Shown here: piece by piece, positions 63,045 through 64,000 of the stretch | Numbering within the stretch: the stretch's first letter is position 1 | Layout: every line of letters starts with the position of its first letter | Origin: Variovorax paradoxus | Lineage (GTDB): Bacteria; Pseudomonadota; Gammaproteobacteria; Burkholderiales; Burkholderiaceae_C | Direction: 5' to 3' | Assembly (NCBI GenBank): GCA_016806145.1 | Contig: CP063167.1 | Location: 554,501-618,500, forward strand | DNA: 64,000 nt | Program-made: the position numbers and the translations under genes | The notes under the pieces: generated by a model | Told to the model about the DNA's origin: nothing | The model's input: only the letters and a program-made list of their open reading frames with translations | Databases searched by the model: none

Positions 63045-64000
63045 TCAGAAGAACCCGGTGACCTTGCCGGGGTTCAGGATGCCGAGCGGATCGAGCGCGG
63101 CGCGCAGCGCCTGCATGACGCGAAAGCCACCGCCGGCCTCCTCGCGCAGGAACTCGACCTTGCCGTGGCCGATGCCGTGCTCGCCGGTGCAGGTGCCGCC
63201 GACCGCGAGCGCGCGCCGGATCATCCGCGCATAGGCGGCCTTCACGCGCGCGATCTCGGCGGCATCCGACGGGTCCACCATGAAGCACAGGTGGAAGTTG
63301 CCGTCGCCGACATGGCCGCAGATCGGCGCGATCAGCCCTTCGGCCCGCACGTCCTGCTGCGCGGCCTCGATCTGGTCGGCCAGCTCGGAGATCGGCACGC
63401 AGACGTCGGTGGGCAGGCCTTCGGCGCCGGGACGCAGGCCCTTGTTGGCCCACCAGATGTCGTGCCGCGCCTGCCACAGCCGGCTGCGGTCCTCGGGCCG
63501 GTGCGCCCACGCGAAGTCCTGGCCGCCGTGCGAGGCCGCGATCTCGCGCACCACCTTCACCTGGTGCGCGACCTCGGGCTCGCTGCCGTGGAATTCGAAG
63601 AACAGCGTGGGCGCGACCGCCATGCCGAGCCGCGAGTAGCGGTTCACGGCCTCCACCTGCAGCGCGTCGAGCAGTTCGACGCGGCCGAGCTGCACGCCGG
63701 CCTGCAGCGTCTCGATCACGGTGTCGACCGCGGCGCGCAAGGTGCCGAAGGCGCAGGTGGCGGCCGCCACGTGCTCGGGCAGCGCATGCAGGCGCACGGT
63801 CGCCGCCGTCACGATGCCGAGCGTGCCCTCGGCGCCGACGAACAGGCGCGTGAGGTCGTAGCCGGCCGCGGACTTGCGCGCGCGCGTGCCGGTGCGGATC
63901 AGTTCGCCGTCGGGCAGCACCACCTCGAGCGCCATCACGTTCTCGCGCATGGTGCCGTAGCGCATGGCGTTGGTGCCCGAGGCGCGCGTCGACACCATGC
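63045..64000 (-). CDS. FAD-linked D-2-hydroxyacid dehydrogenase (GlcD/DLD type), N-terminus cut by window edge
   Basis: At least 318 C-terminal residues are visible; the gene continues past the right edge. The end of the FAD domain (VVLPDGELIRTGTRARKSAAGYDLTRLFVGAEGTLGIVTAATV) and the substrate cap with metal-binding His (ICGHVGDGNFHL) and GEHGIGHGKVEFLREE are typical of D-lactate dehydrogenase (cytochrome) and GlcD. It oxidises a D-2-hydroxy acid to the keto acid. It lies directly upstream of the ABC importer and on the same strand as the L-2-hydroxyacid oxidase at 59007-60182. Confidence 0.92.
   Translation of the reverse strand, partial: MVSTRASGTNAMRYGTMRENVMALEVVLPDGELIRTGTRARKSAAGYDLTRLFVGAEGTLGIVTAATVRLHALPEHVAAATCAFGTLRAAVDTVIETLQAGVQLGRVELLDALQVEAVNRYSRLGMAVAPTLFFEFHGSEPEVAHQVKVVREIAASHGGQDFAWAHRPEDRSRLWQARHDIWWANKGLRPGAEGLPTDVCVPISELADQIEAAQQDVRAEGLIAPICGHVGDGNFHLCFMVDPSDAAEIARVKAAYARMIRRALAVGGTCTGEHGIGHGKVEFLREEAGGGFRVMQALRAALDPLGILNPGKVTGFF

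Overview
The window looks like chromosomal DNA of a betaproteobacterium of the Burkholderiales, most likely a Comamonadaceae member close to Variovorax or Comamonas. The reasons are very high GC, long antisense open frames created by codon bias, seven Bug/TctC-type extracytoplasmic solute receptors, many LysR and IclR regulators, and a terephthalate gene order identical to the one known from Comamonas. I see no rRNA, tRNA, CRISPR array, insertion sequence or phage gene. Most of the window is catabolic: small operons, each with an oxygenase, hydrolase or isomerase set, usually one solute receptor, and a divergent regulator.

Layout, 1-18.5 kb. Positions 1-3216 hold a hydantoinase/oxoprolinase pair (hyuA cut by the window edge, hyuB). 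A 933-residue hybrid sensor kinase (3428-6229) and a small TonB-C-domain lipoprotein follow. Positions 6697-12319 are a complete terephthalate cluster: divergent tphR, then tphC-tphA2-tphA3-tphB-tphA1. Terephthalate is bound, dihydroxylated and rearomatised to protocatechuate; no protocatechuate ring-cleavage genes are in view. Facing it on the minus strand (12328-17919) is a stressosome-type module: rsbR, rsbS, rsbT, an ATPase/SpoIIE phosphatase fusion and two histidine kinases, translationally coupled by overlapping start and stop codons.

Layout, 18.5-40 kb. leuCDB-type genes sit behind a Bug receptor with a divergent LysR gene (18553-23752), which suggests a catabolic rather than biosynthetic set. 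A TfdA-like dioxygenase and Bug pair (23859-25741) follows a perfect 20-bp palindrome. A six-gene minus-strand operon (25757-31921) encodes a phthalate-dioxygenase-like Rieske oxygenase, its reductase, a fumarylacetoacetate-hydrolase-family protein, a hydroxypyruvate-isomerase-like protein, a Bug receptor and a LacI regulator, with a divergent LysR gene. Then come a D-tartrate dehydratase with its LysR gene, and an IclR / metallophosphoesterase-fusion / Bug cluster with a near-consensus promoter.

Layout, 40-64 kb. A DHFR-like reductase, an antitoxin gene without a visible toxin, gdhA and a hypothetical protein are followed by an SDR-LysR-MFS group that shares a repeated candidate operator. 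Next are a 2OG oxygenase, an SMP-30 lactonase/Bug/YciI/esterase operon, a bestrophin-like protein, and a deacetylase/cupin/NIPSNAP/Bug operon with a divergent LysR gene. Last is a minus-strand run of a FAD-linked 2-hydroxyacid dehydrogenase (cut by the edge), a complete ABC importer, an FMN 2-hydroxyacid oxidase, RidA, an MFS symporter and a DUF2817 peptidase-like protein. Functions were assigned by reading motifs and from memory of family members, not from searches.
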